DNA of 64,000 bases from Actinomycetota bacterium (GCA_040754375.1 JBFMCT010000016.1:1-64000), one strand, 5' to 3'. Positions 31,416 to 41,259 are shown, counted from the first letter of the stretch. The notes: generated by a model from the letters alone, not told the origin. A program made the numbers and translations.

Positions 31416-32000
31416 TCAGGTCACGGCGAACGGGGGGTAGTCGTCGACCAAGAGGTAGCCGTAGGCGCTGACCCGGATGCTGAGGCGGCCGGTGGCGACC
31501 AGGAAGCGGCGCATGCCCTCGGGCCAGCGCCCGGTGAACAGCACGGCGAAGAAGCCGGCGAAGGCCACCACCATGGCCGCCAGGCTCACGAACGCGAGGT
31601 AGATGGCGATGGGGATGATCCAGATGAAGCGCAGGCCCACGGTGAGCCGGTTGCGGTCCTCGAGGCGGGGGGCGAGGTCGACCCGTAGCGGGTCGCCCCC
31701 GGGGTCGGCCGGGGTCATCGAGAAGTCGAAGGCCGGGTAGGGCTCGCGCAGCCACAGCGCGTAGCTGTAAGCCCGGGCCGTATAACGCAGGACCAGGCAC
31801 TGGAAGTTGGCCAGCGACTCCGGCAACCTTCCCGTGAACACGATGATGAACCAGCTGACGAAGCCGATCACCCCGCCGACCTGGCCCAGCACGCTGGCGA
31901 TCATCAAGTGGGGGACCGCCAGCAGCCAGTGGACCAGCGGGCGCCAGTTGGCCACCTCCACCGGGGCGTCGAGATCGAGATCGGCCGGGTAATCGTCCAT
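31416..32000 (-). CDS. DUF4389-type membrane protein
   Basis: 194 residues from ATG 32000 (AAGGAGGGGG upstream). Two similar halves each contain a hydrophobic helix with F(T)GR(L/W)PE: FIIVFTGRLPES and FFAVLFTGRWPEG, the hallmark of DUF4389 proteins, plus LRYTARAYSYALWL and YGYLLVDDYPPF. Predicted four membrane segments. The family often sits near lipid or wall genes; role unknown. The ATG is chosen because the Shine-Dalgarno is strong. Confidence 0.8.
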   Translation of the reverse strand: MDDYPADLDLDAPVEVANWRPLVHWLLAVPHLMIASVLGQVGGVIGFVSWFIIVFTGRLPESLANFQCLVLRYTARAYSYALWLREPYPAFDFSMTPADPGGDPLRVDLAPRLEDRNRLTVGLRFIWIIPIAIYLAFVSLAAMVVAFAGFFAVLFTGRWPEGMRRFLVATGRLSIRVSAYGYLLVDDYPPFAVT

Positions 32001-32146
32001 GCGGCCCCCTCCTTGTGCTTGAGCCTGAACCGAGAGTACGGGGTGGCCGCGGTCTTCGCTCGGCCCGGCGGTAGGGCCGCGTGCCCGGTGGGTAGCGTCT
32101 CTGGGAGACCAACGGCGGCTGGAGCCGCCCAGAGGAGGCGAGGCGT

Positions 32147-32899
32147 ATGGCGAGGCTCGACGGCCGGGTGGCAATGGTCACCGGAGCGGCCAGTGGGATA
32201 GGGCGGGCGACGGCCGAGCGGCTGGCGGAGGAGGGGGCCGCCGTCCTGGTGACCGACATCCAGGACGACGCCGGCGTGAAGGTGGCCGCCGGGATCCGCG
32301 ACCGGGGGGGCCGGGCGGCGTACGTCCACCACGACGTGACCGACGAGGAGCAGTGGCGCCAGGCCGTGGCCCGGGCCGAGTCGGAACTGGGCGGGCTCGG
32401 CATCCTGGTCAACAACGCCGGCGTGGGCGACCTGGCCCCCATCGAGGAGGCCACCACCGAGCAGTACGACCGGACCATCGCCATCACCCAGACGAGCGTC
32501 TTCTACGGGATGAAGCTGGCGGCCGACCTGCTCAAGGCCTCCGGGCACGGCTCGGTCGTGAACATCAGCTCGATATTCGGGGCCAGCGGCGGGTTCGGCA
32601 CCTCGCCCGCCTACCACTCGGCCAAGGGTGCCGTTCGCACCCTGACCAAGAACGTGGCCCTGCACTGGGCCACCAGCGGCGTGCGGGTCAACTCCGTGCA
32701 CCCTGGCTTCATCGACACGCCCATCCTCGATCAGGCCAAGGGCACCGAGTTCGAGGTGGCCATGATCGCCCTCACCCCCATGGGCCGCCTGGGGCTGCCT
32801 TCGGAGGTGGCTGCCATGGTCGCCTTCCTGGCCAGCGACGACGCCTCGTTCGTCACCGGGGCCGAGTTCTACGTCGACGGCGGTTACCTGGCCCGCTAG
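32147..32899 (+). CDS. short-chain dehydrogenase/reductase
   Basis: 250-residue classical SDR: cofactor motif TGAASGIG (12-19), NNAG, catalytic Ser/Tyr/Lys in NISSI...AYHSAKG, and the C-terminal VTGAEFYVDGGYLAR end. Oxidises or reduces an alcohol/ketone; DIQDD after beta-2 (VTDIQDD) suggests NAD(H). Close to 3-alpha/20-beta-hydroxysteroid or cyclohexanol type dehydrogenases but the substrate is unknown. ATG 32147 with GAGGCGAGG upstream. Confidence 0.88.
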   Translation: MARLDGRVAMVTGAASGIGRATAERLAEEGAAVLVTDIQDDAGVKVAAGIRDRGGRAAYVHHDVTDEEQWRQAVARAESELGGLGILVNNAGVGDLAPIEEATTEQYDRTIAITQTSVFYGMKLAADLLKASGHGSVVNISSIFGASGGFGTSPAYHSAKGAVRTLTKNVALHWATSGVRVNSVHPGFIDTPILDQAKGTEFEVAMIALTPMGRLGLPSEVAAMVAFLASDDASFVTGAEFYVDGGYLAR

Positions 32900-32908
32900 G
32901 CCGAGGGA

Positions 32909-35731
32909 CTAGCCCACGTGGGCCACCAACTGGCGGCGGGACCGGATGCCGAGCTTGGCAAAGACGTTGGCCAGGTGGTACTCGACGGTCTTCACGCTGA
33001 CCACCAGCTCGGCCGCCACCTCCTTGTTGGTCCGGCCGGCGGCTGCCAGGCGGGCCACGGCCAGCTCCTGGGGCGTGAGCGGCGGGCGAGAGGGGTACGG
33101 CCCGCGGCGCGGTGACGGGGCCAGCCCGGTACCCGCCAGCTCTCGGTCGGCTCGTTCGAGGAAGGGAACGGCCTGGACGGCCAGGAAGGTCTGCCGGGCC
33201 CCGCTCAGCTCGGCGAACGCCGCCCGCCGCTCGCCCGCCCGGCGCAGGAACCGTCCGTAGCAGTAGCGGGCCAGCGCCTCATCGAAGGGCGCGGGTACGG
33301 CGGCCGCATGCTCGACGGCCAGCGCGAAGGCTTGGCGGGCCAGTTCCGGCCGGCCCCGGGCCAGCTCCAGCGCGCCCCGGGCGCGGGAGGCGGCCGCCTG
33401 GGACGACCGGCGGCCCCGCTCGGCCGCCAGTTCTTCGTAGGGCGTGAGGACGGCGTCGGCCTCGTCCAGCCGGCCCAGCGTGACGAGAGCCTCGGCGTAG
33501 AGCTCCCGCCAGGGCATCGTGCCCGGTTCGTAGGAACCGGCCCGGTTCCGGAAGCTGAGGATGGGCTTGACCGCCTCGACCACGCCGGTGGGGTCCCCCT
33601 GTGCCCACGCCAGGTGGGCGGCCGCGCTGGCCGCGTAGCCGCGGTTGGCCTCCTCGGTCTCGGGCAGGGCGGCGGCGGCCTCGACGGCCCGGCGGGCATG
33701 GGCGCCGGCCAGCTCCCACAGACCTCGGCCGGCGGCCGGGAACACGACCATGGAGTGCGTCCCGCCCAGTAGCCAGGCCTGATCGGAGTCCTCGGCCAGC
33801 GAAGCTGCCTGGTCGGCATGGGCCAGTGCGTCGTCCCACAGGCCCAGCCGGTACTCGGCGTCGGCCAGGTGGGTCAGGAATATGGCCGCCTCCTTGAGAT
33901 GGCCCCAGCGGTTCACCTGGGTGACGGCCGCCAGCAGGTCGTCCCTCGCCCCTTCCAAGTGGTCGGTCCACAACCGAACCACGCCCCGGCCCAGCAGGCG
34001 GTCGACATCCGCGGGGCTCAGGCCAGCCGTGCCGCTGGGGGGATCGAAGCCCTCGACCAGGCCCAAGGCCTCCTCGGCCCGCCCCGAGTTGGCCAGGCCG
34101 GTCATCAGGCGACTGACGGCGGCCACCCGGGCCGAGGCCTCGGGATGGGCCTGAGCAGCCCGTCGCGCCCACTGGGCGGCCTCTGTCCCGCGGCCCTGGA
34201 TGAGCATGAGCTGGGCCAACTGAGCGGCCGTGTGGGCCGCCTCGGCCCCGTGAGACCCTCCGGCCCAGGATGCCTCCAGGAGGGCCTCGGCATCCGAGAG
34301 ACGTCCGGTCAACAGGGCCAGGTGGCCCAGCACGAGGTCTCGCCGGGAGCTGGCCGGCAGGCGGGCCAGCTCGGCGGCATAAGCGGAGGCCTCGCTGGCG
34401 TTCCCGGCCAGCACCAGCAGGCGCACCGCCTCCACCAGCCGGCGTTCGCCGACGGCGGCCGCCGGCGACAGGCGGGCGGCCGAGAGCATGTGCTCGGCGG
34501 CCGCGCCCACGGCCCCTTCGGCGGCTTCGCCGGTGGCCGCGGCCTCCAGCTCGGTCGCCAGATCTGCGTCCTCGACCAGCGCGGCGGCCACGCGGTGATC
34601 GAGCCGCGCCGCTCCGGTCGTGAGATCGGCGGCCCGGCCGTGCAGGGACGTTCGCCTGGCCGGGCCCAGGTCCTCGTAGACCGCCGCCCTCACCAGCGGG
34701 TGCGAGAACGCCAGCTCCCAGCCCGCGGCCCGGGACCGGGCCGAGAGCATCCCGGCCTCGACGGCCGCGTCGACCGCGGCGCCGGGGTCGTCCACACCGG
34801 CCACCCGGGCGGCCAGGCCGAGAGGACATCGGGGGCCCAGGCAGGCGGCGGCCACGACCAGGTCCCGGGCCGGGGCCGCCAGCGCGGCCAGGCGGGAGAG
34901 CACCAGCGACGAGTAGGCCCGGGGCGCGGGGAGAGGCCCGCCCGAGCGGAGGTCGTCGGGGCTGAGCTCCTCCAGCAGGGCGCGAGCGTGCAGCGGGCTG
35001 CCTCGGGTGTGGTCGGCCAGGCGCTCGAACGTGCGCCGGGGCAGGTCGCGCAGGCCCAGGCCGTGTGCCAGTTCGGCCAGCTCGCGGGCGTCGAGGCCCG
35101 TGAGCTCCATCCGTTCGCCGGTTTCGCCGCCCGCCAGCCGGACGAGGCCCGCGGGCAGGGGGGCTCCGCTCCGGCCCACGAGAACCCCCAGGACTGGGTC
35201 GGCCCGGAGCCGCCGGAGGGCGAAGGCCAGGGCCGACAGCGACGGCCCGTCGGCCCAGTGGACGTCGTCGACGAACACCGCCAGCGGCTGTTCGGCCCCC
35301 AGAGTGCCGAAAAGGTCGACCAGAGCCGAGCCCGCGGCCCACTGCTCGTCGGGACGGGCGCGGTGGTCCCGGCTCAGGGCGCGACCGGGGGCCAGCCCGG
35401 CGAGGAGCTGGTCGACGACGCCGTAGGCGAGGCCGGTCTCGTCCTCGGCCCCGGTGGCCGACAGCACCCGGAAGCCCTCGGCCATCTCCCGGGCCTGGCG
35501 GGCGAGGGCCGTCTTGCCTATCCCGGCCGGGCCTTCGATGAGCACGAAGGACGGGCTCCCCAAGCGTGCGGCTTCGGCGCGGGCGGCCAGCCGCCCGATC
35601 TCGGCCTCCCGCCCCACGAATAGGTTGGGTTCTGGCAGGTTGGGGTCTGGCTGGGCCAGGACGCGCCTCCACGACTCGCTCTCGACAAAGTCCCCCTGCC
35701 GGTTCGTTATACCCCGGCGGCGGCCGATCAC
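32909..35731 (-). CDS. LuxR-family large ATP-binding regulator (LAL/MalT-like)
   Basis: About 940 residues. N-terminal AAA-type ATPase with Walker A EGPAGIGKT (66-74) and Walker B FVDDVHWAD, a long alpha-helical TPR-like middle (EASAYAAELARLPASSRRDL and many similar helices), and a C-terminal LuxR HTH (LTPQELAVARLAAAGRTNKEVAAEL, ending FAKLGIRSRRQLVAHVG). Such proteins regulate catabolic or secondary-metabolite operons. The GTG at 35731 leaves 36 residues before the conserved NLFVGRE. It is divergent from the secreted hydrolase gene across 54 bp, which could be its target. Confidence 0.88.
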   Translation of the reverse strand: MIGRRRGITNRQGDFVESESWRRVLAQPDPNLPEPNLFVGREAEIGRLAARAEAARLGSPSFVLIEGPAGIGKTALARQAREMAEGFRVLSATGAEDETGLAYGVVDQLLAGLAPGRALSRDHRARPDEQWAAGSALVDLFGTLGAEQPLAVFVDDVHWADGPSLSALAFALRRLRADPVLGVLVGRSGAPLPAGLVRLAGGETGERMELTGLDARELAELAHGLGLRDLPRRTFERLADHTRGSPLHARALLEELSPDDLRSGGPLPAPRAYSSLVLSRLAALAAPARDLVVAAACLGPRCPLGLAARVAGVDDPGAAVDAAVEAGMLSARSRAAGWELAFSHPLVRAAVYEDLGPARRTSLHGRAADLTTGAARLDHRVAAALVEDADLATELEAAATGEAAEGAVGAAAEHMLSAARLSPAAAVGERRLVEAVRLLVLAGNASEASAYAAELARLPASSRRDLVLGHLALLTGRLSDAEALLEASWAGGSHGAEAAHTAAQLAQLMLIQGRGTEAAQWARRAAQAHPEASARVAAVSRLMTGLANSGRAEEALGLVEGFDPPSGTAGLSPADVDRLLGRGVVRLWTDHLEGARDDLLAAVTQVNRWGHLKEAAIFLTHLADAEYRLGLWDDALAHADQAASLAEDSDQAWLLGGTHSMVVFPAAGRGLWELAGAHARRAVEAAAALPETEEANRGYAASAAAHLAWAQGDPTGVVEAVKPILSFRNRAGSYEPGTMPWRELYAEALVTLGRLDEADAVLTPYEELAAERGRRSSQAAASRARGALELARGRPELARQAFALAVEHAAAVPAPFDEALARYCYGRFLRRAGERRAAFAELSGARQTFLAVQAVPFLERADRELAGTGLAPSPRRGPYPSRPPLTPQELAVARLAAAGRTNKEVAAELVVSVKTVEYHLANVFAKLGIRSRRQLVAHVG

Positions 35732-35785
35732 TAGGGATTTTCCCTGGGGCGAACAACGGCGCCCGGCCCTAGGTTCCAGGCCAGG

Positions 35786-38700
35786 ATGAGGGCACGGGTG
35801 GTATCGGCATTGCTGGCCACGGCGGTGTGGGTGGGAACGGTGCTGGATGCCCCACCCTCGGGTGCTCTGCCGATCGACCCCCTGGACCTGCCCGAGCTGC
35901 CGTTCGAGTTCTTCGAGGCTCCGCCCGACGGCTTCGCTTGGCAGGTCCCGTCGAACTTCGGGCCCACTCGCAACGGGATCGTCGACTATCGATGGAACGA
36001 GGAGGCCGGCAGCCGTTTCGACGGGCCGGCCTATACCTACGACCCGGCCTACGTGCGGCCCGCCAGCCGGACCGCCTACTTCGACGGGTGCCCGACCAAG
36101 GCCGAAGCCGAAGCCCCGGGCACCACCACCTACGTGTACACGTGGTCCGTCCACGACCCCGTGACCGGGGCGGCCATGGGCGCTGGTCATTCGGCCCGCA
36201 GCTGTGAGTGGTCGCGATCGTTCGACCTCGACCCTGTGACCGGGCGGTCGGCGCCCGTGACCGTCCGCCTCACGATCACCACTACCGAGGGTGCCCCTTA
36301 TCCCGGCTACCCGTCGGGCAAGACGTTCGACGAGCAGCTCGTCGAGGTCCGCGACATCCTGGTGGTGTCCCTGGGCGACTCCTACGGTTCGGGCGAGGGC
36401 GCCCCCGACGCCCCCCAGGTCATCGACGGGCTGGGCTTCGTGGCGTCCCCGGCCCGGTGGGTCGACAAGCGTTGCCACCGCTCGGCCAACGCGCCGTCGG
36501 CGGTGGCCGCCCGCCAGCTCGAGGCCGCCGACCCTCACAGCACGGTGACCTTCCTGTCGTTCGCGTGCTCGGGGGCGACGATCTCGACGCCCTATTTCGG
36601 CGACCAGGCCAAGCTCGACCCCTACCGGGCCGCCCCGGCCGGGGGTTTCGAAAAGCCCGTGGGCACGGGCGTGCTCGGTCCCTACCGGGGCGTCGACCCG
36701 CCCGACCCCGACGACTGGTCTGACGCCGGCAAGCTGCCGTCCCAGGTCGACCAGCTGCGCCGAGCGCTGACCAACGGCGACCCGGGCACCACCGCCCGCC
36801 ACATCGACGCGCTGACCATCAGCGCCGGGGGCAACGACATGGGCTTCGGGCCGGTGGCGCTGGTCTGCACCCTCTACTACGAGTGCCAGGACCACTTCGT
36901 CTCCGGGGCCCTGGGCGAGGGGCCCGTACGGCTCTCGCACCGGTTCGGGCAGTCGGTGGCCACGATGGCTGCCCGCTACGCGGCCCTGGGCGCGGCGCTG
37001 TCCGACCTGGAGATCGGCCACACCTACGTCACCCAGTACCCCGACCCGAGCCGCACGACGGGCGGGGCGTTGTGCCCCAAGATCCTCGACGACGTGATCC
37101 CGGTGTGGATGGCTCCCCTGCTGGCCCCGATCGCGGTGATCGAGTCCCAGCCCGCCCCTCTGCCTCCCTACCAGATCGACGGCGGGGACCGGCCGGGCGG
37201 GGGCGAGGTGGGCTGGGCCGGTTCGGCTGTCCTGGCTGCCATGAACGGGGCCGTCGCTTCGGGGGCGGCGGCCAACGGTTGGACGCTGGTCGACGGGATC
37301 GCCGACGGCACCGCCAACCTGTTCTCGGGCCACGGGTACTGCGCGCCCGACAACTGGATCCGGACGGCGACCGAGTCGGTGGCCATGCAGGGCCCGTGGG
37401 ACCCCCCGGCGGTGTGCAACGTGGGCCTCATGGTGCTCAACCCGATCGTCTTCCTGGCTGCCTGTGCGCCCCCGGCCACCACCGAGACGACGGGCACCCT
37501 CCACCCCACGGCCCGCGGCTACCAGGCCATCGCCGGGCGTCTGATGGCCAAGATGCGCCCCGACCTGCTTCCGGCGCCGCCGGCTGGCGATCCCCCCGGC
37601 CCCGCCTTCTCGGAGGCGCGCGCGGGCGCGCTGGTGGGCGACGACGGGTGGCTGACGGGCAACGCCGGGCCAGGGCCGTGCGCCGGTGGGGCGCCGGCCT
37701 GCGCCCCGGTCACGGTTACCGCCTCGGTGCCGGCCACCACCTCGCTGCTCGGGGTCTCGGTGGCGGTGAACGGCTCGCCTCTGGCGTGCCCGGCCGCGGG
37801 AGCCACCACCGGGGCCGTTACGTGCCGGTCGGAGCTGACCGGCACCCAGACCAATGTGTGGTCCTTGAGCTTCGGGGCCGACGGCATCTACCAGGTCGAG
37901 ACCACGGCCACCGCCCGCAACGGCACCCGGTCCGAGTCGGCCTTCCAGTACAAGGTCGACTTGAACGACCCCACAGCTGCCTCTGCCACCGCGACCTCGT
38001 CGGTCCCGGCGACCGGGGGCTGGTACCGGGTACCGGTCGACGTGCTGCTCGCCGGCCAGGACGCGCCGGGTGGGTCGGGGATCGGCGGCCTCGAGTACCG
38101 GGTGAACGGCGGCCCCCCCCAGACGGTCCCCGACGGCACGACAGTGACGTTCGACAGCGACGGGGAGCACTTGCTGGTCGTACGGCCCGTGGACCGGGCC
38201 GGCCGCCGGGGCGCTGAGGCGCCCCCGCTCATGGTGAGGATCGACCGGCAGGCGCCCACCATCGGCTGCGGGGAGCCCGACGGCGTCTGGCACGCGGCCG
38301 ACGTGGGCGTCGCCTGCACCGCCATCGACGGCGGTTCGGGGCTGGTGACGCCCGGCGACGGGTCGTTCACGCTCATGACGGCCGTGCCGGAGGGCACCGA
38401 GACGGCCGAGGCCGCGACCGGGAGCCGGGCCGTCTGTGATGTGGCGGGCAACTGCGCCACCGCCGGCCCTGTCGGTGGCCACCGGGTCGACCGCCGAGCG
38501 CCCGACGTCATGATCAGTGCGCCGGTGCCGGGGCGCTACGTCGTCAACCAAGTGGTGACCGCCGCCTACAGCTGTACCGACGGCGGCTCCGGCGTGGCGG
38601 CGTGCGAGGGCCCGGTCCCGCCCGGTGCCGCGCTCGACACGTCGACGGTGGGCCAGGCCGAGCTCGTGGTCCATGCCGCCGACCACACCGGCAACCGGTC

Positions 38701-39058
38701 CCAGGGAGCCGTCTCCTACTCGGTCGGCTACGCCACCTGCCTGCTCTACGACGCCGACCGCCCCCGGCAGGCCGGCAGCGCGGTGGTGGTCACGGTCCAG
38801 CTCTGTGACGCGGCCGGCTCCAACCTGTCTTCTTCCCAACTGAGGCCTGAGGTCGTGGGCGTGGTGGAGGTCGCGACCGGGGCGGTGGTCCCGCTGAGGT
38901 CACCGGGGCGATCGAACCCCGAGAGCAGCTTCCGGTTCGAGGACGGGGCGTACTCGTTCACCCTCTCGACCTCGGGCTACCGGCCCGGTCGCTACGAACT
39001 GAGGTTCACCGTTGCGGGCGACGCCGGCGTGCACGCCGCCCCGTTTACGGTCCGATGA
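35786..39058 (+). CDS. large secreted SGNH hydrolase with Ig-like repeats
   Basis: 1090 residues. N-terminal signal peptide (MRARVVSALLATAVWVGTVLDAPPSGA). The catalytic part spans about 190-590: GDS motif LGDSYGSGEG (Ser199), the oxyanion Asn block ISAGGNDMGFG, and the C-terminal His in LHPTARGY (H573); the Asp two residues before the His is replaced, as in some Ser-His dyad esterases. The last 400 residues are several Cys-containing Ig-like/bacterial surface repeats, such as DRQAPTIGCGEPDG and DRRAPDVMISAPVPG. Predicted extracellular lipase/esterase bound to the surface or substrate. The ATG has CCAGGCCAGG upstream. Confidence 0.85.
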   Translation: MRARVVSALLATAVWVGTVLDAPPSGALPIDPLDLPELPFEFFEAPPDGFAWQVPSNFGPTRNGIVDYRWNEEAGSRFDGPAYTYDPAYVRPASRTAYFDGCPTKAEAEAPGTTTYVYTWSVHDPVTGAAMGAGHSARSCEWSRSFDLDPVTGRSAPVTVRLTITTTEGAPYPGYPSGKTFDEQLVEVRDILVVSLGDSYGSGEGAPDAPQVIDGLGFVASPARWVDKRCHRSANAPSAVAARQLEAADPHSTVTFLSFACSGATISTPYFGDQAKLDPYRAAPAGGFEKPVGTGVLGPYRGVDPPDPDDWSDAGKLPSQVDQLRRALTNGDPGTTARHIDALTISAGGNDMGFGPVALVCTLYYECQDHFVSGALGEGPVRLSHRFGQSVATMAARYAALGAALSDLEIGHTYVTQYPDPSRTTGGALCPKILDDVIPVWMAPLLAPIAVIESQPAPLPPYQIDGGDRPGGGEVGWAGSAVLAAMNGAVASGAAANGWTLVDGIADGTANLFSGHGYCAPDNWIRTATESVAMQGPWDPPAVCNVGLMVLNPIVFLAACAPPATTETTGTLHPTARGYQAIAGRLMAKMRPDLLPAPPAGDPPGPAFSEARAGALVGDDGWLTGNAGPGPCAGGAPACAPVTVTASVPATTSLLGVSVAVNGSPLACPAAGATTGAVTCRSELTGTQTNVWSLSFGADGIYQVETTATARNGTRSESAFQYKVDLNDPTAASATATSSVPATGGWYRVPVDVLLAGQDAPGGSGIGGLEYRVNGGPPQTVPDGTTVTFDSDGEHLLVVRPVDRAGRRGAEAPPLMVRIDRQAPTIGCGEPDGVWHAADVGVACTAIDGGSGLVTPGDGSFTLMTAVPEGTETAEAATGSRAVCDVAGNCATAGPVGGHRVDRRAPDVMISAPVPGRYVVNQVVTAAYSCTDGGSGVAACEGPVPPGAALDTSTVGQAELVVHAADHTGNRSQGAVSYSVGYATCLLYDADRPRQAGSAVVVTVQLCDAAGSNLSSSQLRPEVVGVVEVATGAVVPLRSPGRSNPESSFRFEDGAYSFTLSTSGYRPGRYELRFTVAGDAGVHAAPFTVR

Positions 39059-39070
39059 AGGAGGGCAACT

Positions 39071-39589
39071 GTGAGCAGGACAGTGCTGGCACGGAGGCTC
39101 GGTCGCCTGTGCGTGGTGATGGCGCTGGTGTCCACCGCGGTGGCTGCGGCCTGGAGCCCAGCGGCGGCCGACGCCACGACGGCCAACCAGCGGGTGCGGA
39201 TCGTCTTCGCCGGTGGGTACTCGGGGGTGGCGTTGGCCTCGGGGGTCATCAACGCCGTCGGGGCCGCCCAGGAGGAGAGCACTCTGCACCCCGACGGGTC
39301 ATTCGTGGGGAGGCTCACCTTCCGATTCCCTTTGGGCACGGTCACGGCCCCCTTCGAGGGCCAGGTGACGTCGGTGACCGTCGACCCCACGACCTGCGTG
39401 GGGCGGTTCACCTCGGTGGGCAGCTTCACCATCGGTTCGGCCACCGGGCTCTACCGCGGGACCACCGGGCACGGCACCTTCACCGAGGCCGGGATGTTCA
39501 ACTCGCTTCCCACCCCCTCTGGTTGTAGCCCCGAACCCCTGCTGCGCACCCTGCTGGTCACCGAGGCCGTCGCCCACATCTCGCGCTGA
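39071..39589 (+). CDS. small secreted protein, unknown function
   Basis: 172 residues from GTG 39071, preceded by AAGGAGGGC. Signal peptide ends near AAAWSPAAADA. The mature part is beta-rich with GRLTFRFPLGTVTAPFEGQVT, VTVDPTTC and FTIGSATGLYRGTTGHGTFTEAG, which resembles an allene-oxide-cyclase-like or similar barrel; I cannot assign it. It follows the SGNH hydrolase after 12 bp, so the two are probably co-transcribed. Confidence 0.7.
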   Translation: MSRTVLARRLGRLCVVMALVSTAVAAAWSPAAADATTANQRVRIVFAGGYSGVALASGVINAVGAAQEESTLHPDGSFVGRLTFRFPLGTVTAPFEGQVTSVTVDPTTCVGRFTSVGSFTIGSATGLYRGTTGHGTFTEAGMFNSLPTPSGCSPEPLLRTLLVTEAVAHISR

Positions 39590-39714
39590 TCCCCGGGGCC
39601 ACCGTTACGGTCCGTTAACGGTCTGGTTACGGCGCGTTCGTAGATTCCCCCCCAGGCGCCTGTCCGGGCGCTGGGGCCGTGCCGGCCGCAAGCCGTCATG
39701 AGAGGGAGGGAACG

Positions 39715-41202
39715 GTGCGGGTTCGTTCGGGAAGGTGGGCGGTCGGGAGCAGGCTGCGGGTCGCCGTGGCCGGTGCCGTGCTGGTCGGCACGATGGCCGC
39801 CTGTGGTGACGACGGTCCGTCCGAGGTCAGCGGGGCCCCGGCCGAGCCCCGGGCAGGTACGTTCACGACCTGGGTGCTGGCCTCGGGCGCCGACGTGGCC
39901 GTGCCCGCGCCGCCCCAGGGCGCGCCGACCCAAGCTGACGTCGAGCGGGTGAGGCAGGAGGCCTCGTCGCGCACGCCCGAGGTGCTGGAAGCCATCGAAA
40001 AGTGGAGCGCCCCCCTGGCCGTCGAGCCGTGGATGCAGGTCGTGTTCGACCTGGTGGCCCGCAGCGAGAAGAACCCGCCGCTGTCGTCGCGCAACTACGC
40101 GCTGGTCAGCATCGCCATGAACGACGCCATCGTGTCGTCCTACTACTGGAAGTACCGCTACAACGTCGACCCGCCCAGCGGCGTCGACCGGGCCGTCCCT
40201 GCCAGCGCCGACCCCTCCTACCCCTCCGAGCACGCGGCCATGGCCGGGGCCGCCTCCCGGGTCATCGCCCACCTCTACCCCAACGAATCGGCCCTGCGGC
40301 TCGACGAGATGGCTGACAACGCAGCGTGGACGAGGGTCCAGGCCGGCACCAACACGCCCACCGACGTCGAGGCCGGGCTGGCCCTGGGCCGTGAGGTGGC
40401 CGAGAAGGTCATCGCCTACGCCAAGACAGACCGTTCCGACGCCGTGTGGGACGGCCGGCGGCCGGCCGGCATCGGGCGGGGACCGGCGTTCTGGGAACCG
40501 CCGCCGGGCTCGGTGGCCAACCCGGCTGCCCCCCTGGGTGGCACGTGGAAGACCTTCGTGCTGCGCTCACCCAGCCAGTTCCCCTCGCCGCCCCCGCCAG
40601 CCTACAACTCGGCCGAGTTCCGGGCCTCGGCCCAGAAGCTCATCGACATCAAGAACAACCTGACCCCCGAGCAGGCGGCCATCGCCAAGTTCTGGGAAGG
40701 GGCGGAGGGCACCCCCCTGCCGGCCGGCATCGTGAACGAGGTCTACTTCGAGGACCTGCGGGAGGCGGCCACCGCGGGCGAGCCGTCGCAACGGGCCACG
40801 CTGCCGTGGCTGGCCCGGGCCGTGGCCCTGCTCAACGTGGCCATGTCCGACGGGGGGATCGCGGTGTGGGCCGAGAAGTACCAGTACTGGTACCCCCGGC
40901 CCGAGAACGGCATCCGTGACATCGGTCTCGACCGCAGTTGGACGCCCCACCTGCCCACGCCGTTCTTCCCGGCCTACCCCTCGGGCAGCGCGGGCTACGC
41001 CGGGGCAGCCGAGGCGGTGATGGCCCACCTGTTCCCGTCGAAGGCGGCCGAGTTCAACCGCCGGGCCGAAGAGCAGGCCCTCTCCCGCCAGTACGCCGGC
41101 ATCCACTGGGACTTCGACGCCGTCAGCATCGACGGGGGCCGCCTGGTCGGCAAGGCCGTCGTCGATCGGGCCATGGGCGACGGGGCCGGCACCCGTCCCT
41201 GA
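39715..41202 (+). CDS. PAP2/vanadium-haloperoxidase-like lipoprotein
   Basis: 495 residues from GTG 39715, with GAGAGGGAGGG directly upstream. Lipobox TMAAC. The C-terminal half aligns with vanadium haloperoxidase/PAP2 active-site residues: K388 and R395 in EKYQYWYPRP (spacing 7, as in fungal enzymes), PSG at 422-424, R458 and H464 in RQYAGIHW (spacing 6). The position of the essential His after PSG is Ser (PSGSAGYAG). The N-terminal half has a similar motif with a His (YPSEHAAMAGAA, 169-180), so the protein looks like a tandem duplication. Catalysis may be altered; phosphatase, haloperoxidase or binding role undecided. Confidence 0.8.
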   Translation: MRVRSGRWAVGSRLRVAVAGAVLVGTMAACGDDGPSEVSGAPAEPRAGTFTTWVLASGADVAVPAPPQGAPTQADVERVRQEASSRTPEVLEAIEKWSAPLAVEPWMQVVFDLVARSEKNPPLSSRNYALVSIAMNDAIVSSYYWKYRYNVDPPSGVDRAVPASADPSYPSEHAAMAGAASRVIAHLYPNESALRLDEMADNAAWTRVQAGTNTPTDVEAGLALGREVAEKVIAYAKTDRSDAVWDGRRPAGIGRGPAFWEPPPGSVANPAAPLGGTWKTFVLRSPSQFPSPPPPAYNSAEFRASAQKLIDIKNNLTPEQAAIAKFWEGAEGTPLPAGIVNEVYFEDLREAATAGEPSQRATLPWLARAVALLNVAMSDGGIAVWAEKYQYWYPRPENGIRDIGLDRSWTPHLPTPFFPAYPSGSAGYAGAAEAVMAHLFPSKAAEFNRRAEEQALSRQYAGIHWDFDAVSIDGGRLVGKAVVDRAMGDGAGTRP

Positions 41203-41215
41203 CCCGAAGGCCGCC

Positions 41216-41259
41216 CTGCGGCTCAGGCGCATCTGCCCACCTTTGCGCCTGAGCGGCAG
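41216..41259. terminator. strong terminator hairpin after the haloperoxidase-like gene
   Basis: Arms 41216-41231 and 41244-41259 (16 bases, one mismatch) with a 12-base loop. CTGCGGCTCAGGCGCA pairs with TGCGCCTGAGCGGCAG. It starts 13 bp after the stop of the lipoprotein gene. No T run, as is common in such genomes. Confidence 0.65.

Noticed and set aside
35732-38839. Minus-strand extension upstream of the LAL regulator
   Set aside because: The frame stays open but is antisense to the SGNH hydrolase and gives random-looking, Gly/Arg/His-rich sequence; the regulator starts at about 35731.
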